NCBI GenBank assembly: GCA_030340625.1
Contig: JAOPHQ010000891.1
Location: 1-64,000 of the forward strand
Direction: 5' to 3'
Origin: Merluccius polli
Taxonomy: Eukaryota; Chordata; Actinopteri; Gadiformes; Merlucciidae
Length of the DNA: 64,000 bases
Shown here: positions 23,601-32,439 of the stretch, piece after piece
How the letters are laid out: the number at the start of each line of letters is the position of its first letter
How positions within the stretch are numbered: position 1 is the stretch's first letter
Program-made: the position numbers and the translations under genes
The notes under the pieces: generated by a model
Seen by the model: only the letters and a program-made list of their open reading frames with translations
Told to the model about the DNA's origin: nothing
Databases searched by the model: none

Positions 23601-24297
23601 AGGAGCAGACCCATAATTAGTGCTATGAGCGACGCCTATGTTGGTTCTACGGTGACACCACAGGGAAATGGGTCTATTCAAATGTATGTATTGTGTATTA
23701 GTTGCTTAAAAAAATATTGCATTTACATTATATCAGAATGTAAGTCAGAAAAATCTTGTCACACACATTGTCTTCTTGTTTAAACCATGTTCATTAGGCC
23801 AGTAATGTGATAAGTCACTTTATAAATGGTGTTTAAAATAGTGTTAACTATCAATGTAACGTTTAACATGAAGGTACTTAGATTTATACTCCACTTACTG
23901 TTAAAAATGATCATTCTACGTTTCAGGGGGATCTCAAAATGCACTACGGTGTCTTGTGTTGTTACCAGTAGGCCTATTGGTTATAGGCATAACAGGAGTT
24001 ATTTGGAAAATACAAAAAGGTAAGACAACTAGTTGCATGTTTATTAACAACACATTTTATTCACTGGGATTATGGTCTCGGAAAACACTTGGTAATATCT
24101 CAACATATCTCTTCCCTGACAGACAAGCAGTCGAAGTATGAGATCAACTCATTAATACAATACAAGGTTACTTTTGTATAATTTATTACTGACTGGGTGG
24201 TCTTATAAATACAAATGATCAAAAGCCGTCTAATCCCATTTTGTTTTCCTCTTAGGCCGCTGATGACGGAGCTGCTGAGGAAATAGAACTAACCTAA
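11591..24297 (+). CDS. hhla2: HHLA2-like (B7 family) Ig receptor, nine coding exons
   Basis: Coding exons: 11591-11660, 12675-12980, 19197-19463, 19815-20114, 21345-21611, 21728-22027, 23927-24019, 24123-24166 and 24256-24297. All introns are GT-AG. Phases are 1 throughout until the tail, and the spliced length is 1689 bp (562 residues and a stop). The product has a signal peptide, a V-type Ig domain, two C-type/Ig pairs, a transmembrane helix and a short acidic tail. The V domain has VHSYYHDQDQLKQQDPLY, RTSLF and GNASL, a pattern shared with vertebrate HHLA2, a B7-family ligand on antigen-presenting and tumour cells that modulates T cells. The middle domain has IYPRPELTW. Usual HHLA2 is V-C-V; this locus has an extra C-Ig pair from a recent tandem duplication. 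Whether both cassettes are spliced into one protein or used alternatively cannot be told. Other B7/butyrophilin relatives are less likely. Confidence 0.78.
11685..12242. mobile_element. TIR element in intron 1, hAT-like
   Basis: Left end TAGAGATGGGC and right end GCCCATCACTA, both within ATATAT flanks, so the exact target duplication cannot be fixed. Starts with repeated ATTAATCTAGATTAA-type text and ends with TTATCGGC motifs. It hosts the G-rich minisatellite at 11862-12145. Confidence 0.65.
11862..12145. repeat. G-rich minisatellite, three units
   Basis: Units of roughly 90-100 bp contain TTGTTGAGCGGGGG, CTACCGGAGCTTTTTG and CTACCGGAGCCTTTAG. The G runs vary from about 7 to 20 or more. The motif resembles the GATTGTCAACGGGG arrays at 36885-37190. 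Confidence 0.85.
12675..12980 (+). CDS. hhla2: HHLA2-like exon 2: V-type Ig domain
   Basis: 306 bp between CCAG and GTGAGC, phases 1-1. Shows CVFGGSCLLPC (first Ig cysteine), SLYWLK (core tryptophan), RTSLF, and DQGMYKCYTG (second cysteine). A predicted N-glycosylation site sits at NAS. Confidence 0.85.
13277..14254 (+). mobile_element. Short non-autonomous LTR retrotransposon (TRIM-like, gypsy type)
   Basis: LTRs 13277-13516 and 14006-14254 both start TGTGGCGACCACTGCCATGG and end in ACA. ATAT flanks both outer edges (13273-13276, 14255-14258), which fits a 4-bp duplication. A TTGGTGTCAGAAGTGGGATC primer-binding site follows the left LTR and a purine tract (CAGGGGGGAGC) precedes the right one. 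The 489-bp interior has a gag-like start (MEKRTFPKWGLPMAAG) and no polymerase, so it moved with help from another element. Confidence 0.9.
13549..13965 (+). pseudogene. Internal open frame of the TRIM-like element (gag-derived)
   Basis: 138 codons open from ATG. The first 20 or so residues read like a gypsy gag start. The rest is Pro/Gly/Arg-rich, has no zinc knuckle or protease motif, and looks frame-shifted relative to its source. Coding function is doubtful. Confidence 0.4.
16166..16347. mobile_element. Small hAT element nested in the Harbinger element
   Basis: Ends CAGTGCTTGAAGTGG and CGCTTCAAGCACTG with inner AAGTGCCGGTAC / GTGCCGGTAC. Flanked by CTTATAGA and CTTACAGA (one mismatch in 8 bp). 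Contains two G runs. Confidence 0.75.
16345..16480 (-). pseudogene. Harbinger transposase C-terminal remnant
   Basis: Encodes EMFYNRKHTETRSGVIERTF and GLLKMRF on the - strand, matching the end of the HARBI1-type DDE domain (N..H...R..IE..FG.LK.RF). Upstream catalytic parts are lost or replaced by the nested hAT at 16166-16347. Confidence 0.8.
16729..16945. repeat. Second repeat nested in the Harbinger element
   Basis: Begins CAGGGACGGGCTGCCATCGG and ends in C-rich text holding GTCAACAATCGCGC, the complement of the GATTGTCAACGGGG motif seen elsewhere. Limits are approximate. Confidence 0.45.
18142..18200. repeat. Perfect 28-bp-arm palindrome in BEL pol
   Basis: Arms of 28 bp around a 3-bp loop, starting AGAGGATCATATTG. 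The arms duplicate pol sequence in inverted orientation exactly where HVYK should continue into YDPLG. Its inner part is repeated at the start of the second segment copy (20318). Confidence 0.9.
19197..19463 (+). CDS. hhla2: HHLA2-like exon 3: C-type Ig domain, cassette 1
   Basis: 267 bp between TTGCAG and GTAAGT, phases 1-1. Shows DTVTCKSGGIYPRPELTW and ESVYSCSVQNEHGAKTATM. Predicted N-glycosylation at NTT and NDT. Confidence 0.8.
19815..20114 (+). CDS. hhla2: HHLA2-like exon 4: Ig domain, cassette 1
   Basis: 300 bp between TTCAG and GTAGGC, phases 1-1. Shows LLLCNASGLADITWTF and SAGTYTCTVSYAEET. Confidence 0.8.
20136..20317. other. Junction sequence between the two segment copies
   Basis: Holds two TAGTCGACTA-type motifs (20237-20280) resembling a short hAT remnant, and a T run. 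No coding. Confidence 0.5.
20330..20995 (-). pseudogene. BEL/Pao RT fragment, duplicated
   Basis: Carries the same NTESAKLLVDKMRQCL and GLRWHCPTDQLCYKPKP text as 18220-18600, moved by the segmental duplication and not by retrotransposition. Confidence 0.8.
21345..21611 (+). CDS. hhla2: HHLA2-like exon 5: C-type Ig domain, cassette 2
   Basis: 267 bp with the same borders as exon 3. Differences include RPATAL to RLATAL, KDDQGL to EDYQGL and GAKT to GART. Both cysteines are kept. Confidence 0.8.
21728..22027 (+). CDS. hhla2: HHLA2-like exon 6: Ig domain, cassette 2
   Basis: 300 bp with the same borders as exon 4. Differences include LLLCN to LLPCN and ESDS to ESGS. Both cysteines are kept. Confidence 0.8.
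22098..23413. mobile_element. Non-autonomous TIR element, 1.3 kb
   Basis: Ends CAGTACGTTTACATG and CATGTAAACGTACTG. The inverted pseudogene has the uninterrupted site (GTGTCAATGGATTTGC, complement of about 3915-3940), which proves insertion. Two diverged direct repeats of about 300 bp lie inside (landmark GCGGCGCAATGAATGAATAA at 22522 and 22810). Subterminal TCGACTA/TCGATT motifs. No transposase seen. Confidence 0.85.
23927..24019 (+). CDS. hhla2: HHLA2-like exon 7: transmembrane
   Basis: 93 bp, TTTCAG to GTAAGA, phases 1-1. Encodes a hydrophobic helix, LVLLPVGLLVIGITGVIW, then KIQK as a stop-transfer signal. Confidence 0.82.
24123..24166 (+). CDS. hhla2: HHLA2-like exon 8: cytoplasmic tail
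   Basis: 44 bp, GACAG to GTTACT. Encodes (D)KQSKYEINSLIQYK. The two tyrosines do not form a clear ITIM. Confidence 0.75.
24256..24297 (+). CDS. hhla2: HHLA2-like exon 9: tail end and stop
   Basis: 42 bp after CTTAG. Encodes AADDGAAEEIELT and TAA. Confidence 0.75.
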   Translation, partial: AADDGAAEEIELT

Positions 24298-24505
24298 CCA
24301 ACCTGAGACTGCAGCCAAGTCATAGGGTGAAGTGCGCGCCGGTTGAACCATGCAGGGCTGGTTTGCGTTTCCATTACAAGTTAAAGCTCACAGGGCTGTG
24401 AGCAAAAGTTGTTGCTATAGTGATTGTATTGTCGTTTTTTTGTCTTTTTGTTTTGTCCTCTTTCACAGTTGTTTTGATGAGAGTTGTTGTTACCCTGGTG
24501 CGTAA

Positions 24506-24507
<2 letters not shown>

Positions 24508-24554
<47 letters not shown>

Positions 24555-24556
24555 AT
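24508..24556. repeat. (TG)n(TA)n(TG)n microsatellite
   Basis: GTGTGTG, then a TA run, then GTGTGTGTG. Confidence 0.95.
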
Positions 24557-24559
24557 ATG

Positions 24560-24969
24560 GGTCATTCTAGAATTGGAGATACATTTGCCGTCTCCCAGAT
24601 AAACCTTTTGTTATTTAAAAAAAAATGAAGACTTTATTGAATCAGATTTGAATAATTATAATAATTATATTAAACTCTTACTAAACATAATGCTAAATTA
24701 GTATTTTAAGCACAATTTATGCATAAAATATTAAGTTAATGACTATCAACCCACCTGTGATTGTCTGTCTTTGGCTCCTGACTCATACTTTCAGCTTGAA
24801 TTAACATAATATAATTAAGGGTAATTTTCAGTTGTTTTGTGCTTAATCTATTCACAGTTATAAAATGAATTACATCAAATATCTATTTTCTATATTATGG
24901 TTAATTTCAGTAATAAAAAAATACATTTTGTGTTTGTCTCTATGTTCTCGTCAACTCTGTTACCTTATA

Positions 24970-25023
<54 letters not shown>

Positions 25024-25535
25024 CACGTTATAAAACTGCAAAAAAATCTCCAAAGCTTTCAAATAAAAAGCATGTGACCTGCTCCCAGTGATGTCACTTC
25101 CTCTTGCTGGAAACATGGGAAAGCAGTGAGGTCTGTTATGCTTCCTCTCTCATTATTTTGTATAAAATGTTCACATGATACACTAACAGTAGATTAATCA
25201 TTTGTCAAATCTGTTGCTGTGATATTGCAGTGAATCTCTCATTCAATTTTCATCACAATGATATGATGAAAATCAATAAAATTCTGTTTTTAGACATGCT
25301 ATATGCTAGCTGGTTTGAGATTAGCACATGGCATTAAGGTACAAAATGGTGGAAAACGTCAACTCTGTTACAGTCAATGGTTAATGGTTTAAAGAATTGA
25401 ACGATAACAGAGTTGATGATGAGTAACAGAGCTAAATGTTCTGAATCACATTTAAGCATTTTGCATTATTTTACACTTATTATGGATTTTAGTTCATTTT
25501 ACTGTAAAGGGTACATTTATGGCGAACATTACAGG
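24560..25535. other. AT-rich non-coding stretch with CAACTCTGTTAC motifs
   Basis: Holds a (TA)n run at 24970-25016. The motif CAACTCTGTTAC or its complement GTAACAGAGTTG (and near variants) occurs near 24951, 25363, 25405 and 25423, and again near 28520, on both sides of the transposase-like gene. This suggests subterminal repeats of its element. Confidence 0.5.
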
Positions 25536-25732
25536 TTAAGGAAATTGGATAATTTCTGTTTCAGATGAAGTTGTCAACAGCAGAAAGGCAATGACAATAC
25601 AGGTTACGGCGAGATGCCGACCCTGCAAGGAAGACAGAAAATTTGCAGAAAGACAGAAATAGATGGCACAAAATAAGAAATGCAGGGCAGACAAGCACAG
25701 TGGCTGATCAGGATGAAAGGGAGAACAGGGCC

Positions 25733-26108
25733 GTGTTCCGATATCCGTACTTCCATGAGTACACTTAAACAGTACACTATCCGTACTCAATAGGTACGCA
25801 GAGCTTCAGATGTTAGTGCTGTTCCAGATGAGTACTCTGTGGCGCACTTAACGGAAATGACATCAGCTGCGCGGCCGCGTCGCCCGCCAAACACGTGAAT
25901 TCGTTAGACGTTCTCTGAGCGCGGCTCCGCCTCTTCCGCTACGTAGCTAAGATGGCTGCCGTTGATACGCATAGTGTACACCGTTACACACTCAGCATTT
26001 TGGTCCTTTCAAGTACACTTCTTTTGCCGCGATCATAATCGGAACACCCTACGTACTCAAACTAAGTACACTAAGTACGGGAAGTACTTATATCGGATAT
26101 CGGAACAC
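25733..26108. mobile_element. Non-autonomous TIR element
   Basis: Ends GTGTTCCGATATCCGTACTT and its inverse (GGATATCGGAACAC). Subterminal AGTACAC/TACGT repeats and a GATGGCTGCCG core. ACAGG occurs in both flanks but not at matching offsets, so the target duplication is unsure. It appears inserted into the 5' part of the transposase-like gene. Confidence 0.7.
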
Positions 26109-26469
26109 AGCACAGGTATAACTGCAGGTATTGGAAAGAGGCCCAGCAGAGGTGCAGAGCAAGAAGGAAGAGACTAGAAGAGATAGACACCGCCACAAAG
26201 TCCTGAACCAGACCCTGAACCACAGACATCCAGGTTAGATGAGTGCATAGGTCCATGAGTTTATTATAAAGGTTAACTGTACAGTTAGTCACAGGTAGAT
26301 TGAGAAAAGTGTAGTACTTTGATTGTTGTTTCTTAAAGGTACACTCCATCACTTATGATGGAGTGAAGACGTATCCGTCTTCACGCGTGAACAGATAGGA
26401 AGACATAATGTCCCTTCAGAGGTTCAAAGAACTCTCTTTTTTCATAATGCACTGATAAATAATATCAGA

Positions 26470-27202
26470 CAAAAGTACCAAGACACTAAAGAAGAGAGAG
26501 AGTGTCAGAAGATAGCACGAATAGTGTCAGGAAAGATCATAAAACATTGCAAACTACAGAAAACAATACAGACCTCACTTGGTTTATCAAGAAAGCAGTT
26601 CAGCAAGAGGAACAAAAGTGAACTGACGTTTCAAAGAAGAAAATATCGGTCAACACAGAGCAAGTTCCAAAAGAAGATAGAGGAATTTTTTTGAGAGATG
26701 ATGTGAGCCGCTTGACTGCAGGAAAAAAACAAACCATCACAAGGGGAAAAGCAAAAATGCAGAAAAGGTTTCTAAATGATACCAAACAAATCTTCATCGC
26801 AAATCCCTTCTTGAGAATCCATCAAGTCAGCTGTCATATGCACTTTTCTGTTGCATGCGTCCTTTCTGGGTTGTCCACCCATCCATATCTGACAGAGAAA
26901 CATGTCTCTGTAAAGTTCATGAAAACTTCTCCTTTGTACAGAAACTTCATACACTCACTCATGCAAACTCAATATGCTGTGACCCTGCAAGCAAAGAATG
27001 CATGTATGGAGATTGTGCCGAATTCAGAGGCAAAGTCTATCAGCCCAACTGTGACTATGATGCTGACGCTCCAGTGAGATTTGTTCAGTGGACAACTGAA
27101 CTGGGAGAAAAGAGAAAGAAAAAGAAAGCAAGTGAGAAAGAATCACAGCTAGTCCGAATGACTGTGAAAAAGGAGATAGAGTTCTCTAGGAGATATGATT
27201 GA
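26470..27202 (+). pseudogene. Transposase-like gene, frame-shifted 5' half
   Basis: Three open pieces run into the intact frame at 27195: a basic region ending KFQKKIEEFF (26470-26694), RDDVSRLTAGKKQTITRGKA (from 26698), and MRPFWVVHPSISDRETCLC plus CCDPASKECMYGDCAEF, a Cys-rich zinc-binding-like part (26855-27202). They are separated by single-base-type shifts at a seven-T run (about 26688-26694) and near 26810, and by an overlap at 27195-27202. The pieces are in the right order for one protein. Confidence 0.65.
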
Positions 27203-28346
27203 GATGTTTCAGAACCAGCTGAGGGTTTTCACAAGGCATCAATTCAACATTAAAATGCAATACCTACACTACCGTGAGCTCAAGAAAAACAAGAAATCTC
27301 ATGAGTGTTTGATTCACATAGATTTTTCTGAAAACTATGCATGCAAATTGTCAGCAGAGATTCAAGCAGTTCACTTTGCATCCTCCGGGCAGCAGGCGAC
27401 TCTGCACACCGGAATCCTTCATGTGGGTGGAGTGGACAAACATTTGTGCTTCACGACCATCTCAGCATCAAAAGAGAAAAGTCCACCTGCTATATGGACA
27501 CACCTGTCCCCTGTCCTAGATCATGTGAAAACCCACCATCCATCAGTAACTTTGGTTCATTATTTTAGTGATGGACCATGTACCCCATACCGCCAGAAGG
27601 GTAATTTCTACATGTTGAGCACGGAGTTGTTCAAGAAGGGCTTCAAGAAAGGCACATGGAGCTTCTTTGAAGCAGGACATGGAAAAGGTGCTCCAGATGG
27701 AGTAGGTGAGGCTTTAAAAAGAACAGCAGACAGATTGGTCAGTGAAGGAAAAGACATTCCAAATGCCAAGCAACTGTATGACTGTCTACTGAATGCAGAG
27801 ACCTCTATACAGCTGTTCTACATCGATGAGGAAACTGTGGACAAAGCTGTACAGGAGATGCCAAAACAACTCCCTGTGGTTCCTTCAACAATGCGCCTCC
27901 ATCAGATCATCACTCTCACACCAGGAAAGGTCATCTACAGAGATATCAGCTGTCTCTGCTCAACTAGGCAGACTCTTGAGTGTACATGTCACAACACACA
28001 AAGGTTTGAATTTGATGTTGAGCCCATACTTTCTGACACCAATGTGCTCCAAACGCAGACCACAAATGAAATCAAGTGGGAAAGTGAGGATATCATTGGA
28101 CAGTGGTGTGTCATCAAATATGATGATGAAATTTATCCTGGGACCATTGTCGAGGTCAATGAGACCCATGCAAAAGTCACATGCATGCACAGAGTGGGGA
28201 TAAATCGCTTCTTCTGGCCAATCCATGAGGATATTTTGTGGTATCTCTTTGATGATGTCCTCAGAATTATCCCACAACCAACCTCAGTGACGGCACGTCA
28301 TGTAGAAATAGACAAAAAAATATGGGCAGAAATTGCCAATGACTGA
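27195..28346 (+). CDS. DDE-type transposase-like protein, C-terminal part
   Basis: 383 open codons. Spaced acidic motifs in the order HIDFSENYACK, LVHYFSDGPCTPYRQKGNF and SFFEAGHGKGAPDGVG resemble an RNase H-fold transposase core (first D, second D, then HGKG.DG). I recall this as a multi-copy transposon family in fish but cannot name the superfamily with certainty. A C-terminal GQWCVIKYDDEIYPGTIV stretch resembles a Tudor/SH3-like barrel. The true protein would begin upstream in the frame-shifted part, so the ATG at 27195 is probably not the native start. Confidence 0.6.
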   Translation: MIEMFQNQLRVFTRHQFNIKMQYLHYRELKKNKKSHECLIHIDFSENYACKLSAEIQAVHFASSGQQATLHTGILHVGGVDKHLCFTTISASKEKSPPAIWTHLSPVLDHVKTHHPSVTLVHYFSDGPCTPYRQKGNFYMLSTELFKKGFKKGTWSFFEAGHGKGAPDGVGEALKRTADRLVSEGKDIPNAKQLYDCLLNAETSIQLFYIDEETVDKAVQEMPKQLPVVPSTMRLHQIITLTPGKVIYRDISCLCSTRQTLECTCHNTQRFEFDVEPILSDTNVLQTQTTNEIKWESEDIIGQWCVIKYDDEIYPGTIVEVNETHAKVTCMHRVGINRFFWPIHEDILWYLFDDVLRIIPQPTSVTARHVEIDKKIWAEIAND

Positions 28347-28559
28347 GTTGACATGCAGGGTGTGAGGGAGTTCATATGATGTGGTTGTCAATGGCTATTT
28401 GACTGGTTAGTGTGCTTGCCTATGGACTGGGCAAGTAGGGTTTTATTCCTAGCTATCGTTTTTACTTTCCAGATCAATAATACATGAGACATATGCAGTT
28501 ATTATTTGCTTTACAATTTGTCCCTAACAGAGTTGACAGATTTGTCAGTTTCTACACTG

Positions 28560-28611
28560 TTTTTCAGATTAAATATTTTAAATCTTACATGTTTAAGATC
28601 AGCAAATACTG

Positions 28612-28692
<81 letters not shown>

Positions 28693-28818
28693 ATATGGAA
28701 ATACGAATTATGATTATTATGATTATTATTATTATTCAGATTAAATATTTTAAATCTTACATGTTTAAGATCAGCAAATACTGAACATATATATATATAT
28801 ATATATATATACAGTATA

Positions 28819-28853
<35 letters not shown>

Positions 28854-28905
28854 ATATGGAAATACGAATTATGATTATTATGAATATTATCTTTGCTTTG
28901 AGAAT
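28560..28905. repeat. Tandem duplication of a 175-bp block with TA/TG microsatellites
   Basis: Two copies of CAGATTAAATATTTTAAATC...ACTGAACATATATA (28566 and 28738), each ending in (TA)n(TG)n and ATATGGAAATACGAATTATG. Replication slippage is a likely origin. Confidence 0.9.
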
Positions 28906-28941
28906 GATGTATTGCTAATTATTTAGCAATGGGGGTATTCA

Positions 28942-28979
28942 CATAGACATATATACATATATATGTATATATGTCTATG
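28942..28979. mobile_element. 38-bp perfect palindrome with 8-bp target duplication (minimal P-like element)
   Basis: Starts CATAGACATATATACATA and is its own reverse complement. GGTATTCA flanks it exactly on both sides (28934-28941, 28980-28987). Its first 17 bp equal the TIR start of the element at 56108-56583. It looks like two terminal repeats fused with no interior. Confidence 0.8.
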
Positions 28980-28987
28980 GGTATTCA

Positions 28988-29320
28988 GCCCACAATAAGG
29001 CTCACCCCTGTGTTGAATAATGGTATGGCCTGGTTCGTAGTGCGTGGTTGTTTCTTATGTACAGACCTTACTTCTCTTACTCTTAATTTTACATTTATTC
29101 AGCCAAGTTACTATTATTTTGCTATTCGTTTTTCATCAATCCGTGAGGCCTCTGTAAATAATGTTCATCCCGCAAGTAAAAGCCAAAGAGCTGTTTGAAA
29201 CTTCATTCAGGACTTATTGCCTTTCTTTTCTTTTTTCCATACATCACCAGAAACGCTTGGCTGTTCCTTATGGCGACACCGTGAGCGAGAGGCAGAACGA
29301 GGTAGTGCATGTAGAGTCAC
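28988..29320. other. No gene recognised
   Basis: No recognisable coding or repeat family. Confidence 0.4.
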
Positions 29321-29323
29321 TAT

Positions 29324-29932
29324 GGCCGTGTCTCAAACGACCTGCTCTCTAGCGAGGCAGTGTCCTTTGGAGGATGCAGTGTTTCTGTATGAAGTTACCT
29401 GTAAAGGAGTCTGGACTGAGACGGACTTCCAAGGCAGCGATGCGTCACGACGTCATGATGTCCCCAAAATACCGACAGTTGACGTCCGTCAGTTACAACC
29501 GTTATACTGCCACCTGTCGGTCATTCGGACTAATTGCTTTTTTATTTTTTTACTGATTTTTCCCTTTCCTTAGACACAATCATCATTTGTTGTAGTAGTA
29601 GTAGGCTAGCTGTAGTAGTAGTAGTGGTAGTAGTAGTAGTAGTAGTAGTAGGCTAGCTGTAGTAGTGGTAGTGGTAGTAGTAGTAGTAGTGGTGGTAGTG
29701 GTAGTAGTAGTAGTAGTAGGCTAGCTGTAGTAGTGGTAGTAGTAGTAGTACTAGTAGTAGTAGTAGTAGGCTAGCTGTAGTAGTGGTAGTAGTAGTAGTA
29801 CTAGTAGTAGTAGTAGTAGTAGTAGGCTAGCTGTAGTAGTGGTAGTGGTAATAGTAGTAGTAGTAGTAGTAGGCTAGCTGTAGTAGTGGTAGTAGTAGTA
29901 GTACTAGTAGTAGTAGTAGTAGTAGGCTAGCT

Positions 29933-29973
<41 letters not shown>

Positions 29974-30261
29974 GGTGGTGGTGGTGGTGGTGGTGGTGGT
30001 GGTGGTGGTAGTAGTGGTAGTAGTAGTAGGCTAGCTGTAGTAGTAATAACAGTAGTAACTGTTGTAGAATTAGTTGCAGTAGTGGTAGAAGTAGTAATAG
30101 TTGTATAGGAGTAGTAACGGTGGTGGTGGTGGTAGTGGTAGTAGTAGGATAGCTGTAGTAGTAGTAGTAGTAGGGCTAGCTGTAGTAGTAGTAGTAGTAA
30201 CTGTTGTAGAATTAGTTGCAGTAGTGGTAGAAGTAGTAATAGTTGTATAGGAGTAGTAACG

Positions 30262-30295
<34 letters not shown>

Positions 30296-30641
30296 CAGTA
30301 GTAGTAGTAGTAGCAGTAGTAGTAGTAGTAGCAGTAGGCCTAAAATGGAACACAGAAAAATGATAAAAATGAAAACAGCACTAATCATAAATCACAGAGT
30401 TCAGGAGTTTGAGGAAGTATGCAGCCCGACAAAGTTCTGCTCGTCGGGGGCGACGGCAGGAGACTGCACGGGATTGTGGGATAACTTGACCACGAAGGAT
30501 GCGTCTATGCTGCCTTCAAAACCTGCCTCGTCGGAGGCACCTCGGCAGCAATTTTTGTAAATATTTGATTGAGATGTGACTTGATGCCTCCCTGCCTCCG
30601 AATCCTTAATAAGCAGCGTTTTAGCCGTTTGAGACACGGCC
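29324..30641. mobile_element. hAT-like TIR element expanded by GTA repeats
   Basis: Ends GGCCGTGTCTCAAACG and CGTTTGAGACACGGCC. Flanks GTCACTAT / GTGATAAA are only partly alike. More than half of the length is the GTA array. No transposase. Confidence 0.7.
29588..30337. repeat. (GTA)n-rich array with GGCTAGCTGTAGTAG spacers
   Basis: Runs of GTA, GTG and CTA interrupted by regularly spaced GGCTAGCTGTAGTAG. Two copies of a longer block with AACTGTTGTAGAATTAGTTG (30056, 30199). Long Thr/Leu/Tyr frames on the - strand are artefacts. Confidence 0.95.
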
Positions 30642-30977
30642 GTGATAAAGGCACCTTTGAGCAGACGGACAATGGGAGTAACAGACAGATGGGGGATATG
30701 CCAGTCCACCCTTAGCCGCGTGAACCCGGGGTTTGGGACGGCATCATCCGCGAAGTGCAGTGTTGTTATGCCGAGATGTGCAGCATGCACACCGAGGGAC
30801 ATTGGTTTCACGAGGCCTACAAGCCAGTAAGCAAATCATGTTTTGTGAAGCTCATTTCTTATTTTTATACTAGTGGGCTACTAACAATCTTCACTGTTAT
30901 TCATCAATGACGATATGTACACCTAGTCAATATCAATATTTTGCTCCTTAAAGGTAGGGTGGAGGATGTTGGAAAAG
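30642..30977. other. No gene recognised between two GTA arrays
   Basis: Short open frames on both strands but no family match that I recognise. Confidence 0.4.
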
Positions 30978-31452
30978 TAGTAGTAGTAGGCTAGTAGTAG
31001 TAGTAGTAGTAGGCTAGTAGTAGTAGTAGTAGTAGTAGGCTAGCTGTAGTAGTAGTAGTAGTAGGCTAGTAGTAGTAGTAGTAGTAGTAGTAGTAGGCTA
31101 GCTGTAGTAGTAGTAGTAGTAGTAGTAGTAGGCTAGCTGTAGTAGTAGTAGTAGTAGTAGGCCAGCTGTAGTAGTAGTAGTAGGCTAGCTGTAGTAGTAG
31201 GCTAGCTGTAGTAGTAGTAGTAGTAGTAGTAGGCTAGTAGTAGTAGTAGTAGTAGGCTAGCTGTAGTAGTAGTAGTAGTAGTAGTAGGCCAGCTGTAGTA
31301 GTAGTAGTAGGCTAGCTGTAGTAGTAGGCTAGCTGTAGTAGTAGTAGTAGTAGTAGGCTAGCTGTAGTAGTAGTAGTAGTAGGCTAGCTGTAGTAGTAGT
31401 AGGCTAGCTGTAGTAGTAGGCTAGCTGTAGTAGTAGGCTAGCTGTAGTAGTA
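30978..31452. repeat. Second (GTA)n array with GGCTAGCTGTAGTAG units
   Basis: Same composition as the first array, 640 bp away. The GGCTAGCTGTAGTAG unit dominates at the right end. Confidence 0.95.
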
Positions 31453-32385
31453 CATCCAAACATCTTGAACGTAACGCTCATAATGATTGGATGGAGTTTT
31501 TTCAGTCCTGCCCATCCCACAGATGACTATTTTTTTCGGTGTATGTGTCACATCATTTAATTCATTGGTTTCAATCTGTGTGTGAAGGAGATTTTAAGCA
31601 ATATGGTAAAAAATGCTGCAGGAAAACATCATCCACATCATCTCTGTAATGCGGCAGTGAAAAATCATTAAATATCATTATGAAATAAAAAACTGGGACG
31701 AGTACTTTTTCATGTATTTTAACCAGCTTTTATTACACAAAAGGTTGCAATCAAACAACACGACATCACCAACCATCCATCCCCTGAGGAAGACAACAAT
31801 ATCAATATAAAAAAAGTCACATGACTGTGATCTCCTCATTCCTCCGCCTCAGGAGCCAATTTATTATTTTAACAGAGTCTCAGTCCCCTACAGGAAAATC
31901 ATATGCTGCCAAAGCAGTCCCCCCCCCACCCCCCCCCCCCCCTCTTCCATAACAGACCCACAATGTCATCACCTGGTGGGGTAATCTCATGCTAATATTA
32001 ACGTTACAACTTCACTGACAGATATGAAAACTGTCATAATGTTAACGTTCACTGACTTTTATAACGTTACGTCTTCAGTTCAGATAAACAATCACACTTA
32101 CTTTAACGTTACATCACTTCACACACACACTCACACACAGCCAAGTCTTCTGCCAGTTACACATAATAAATAAGTTACACAATTCATGGCGGCCGCTGGT
32201 CTCCTTTCCTTTCCTTTTTCCCGCCTCTAGATGTGTTGTTGTTGACGCTGCTGCGTCTGTACGTCATACGACGTCTTCTCTGGCGATGCGTTAAATGGCT
32301 GCCGTAATAACTGCTGTTTGAGTCTGCGCGCATTTTTCCCCGTTCAGTGTCAATCGGGGACATTTTCGGGGACAGCTTTGACCGG
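31453..32385. other. No gene recognised
   Basis: A C run lies at 31921-31942. The segment 32184-32385 is GC-rich and borders the inverted repeat that carries the THAP genes. Confidence 0.4.
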
Positions 32386-32439
32386 GGACAGGTCACCCAA
32401 AACGGGGACTGTCCCCGGAAATCGGGGACGTCTGGTCAC

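Noticed and set aside
29904..30353. Thr/Leu/Pro-rich frame
   Set aside because: Translation of the GTA/GTG microsatellite.
30401..30830. Overlapping + and - strand frames between the GTA arrays
   Set aside because: No family resemblance on either strand, and part lies in a transposon end.
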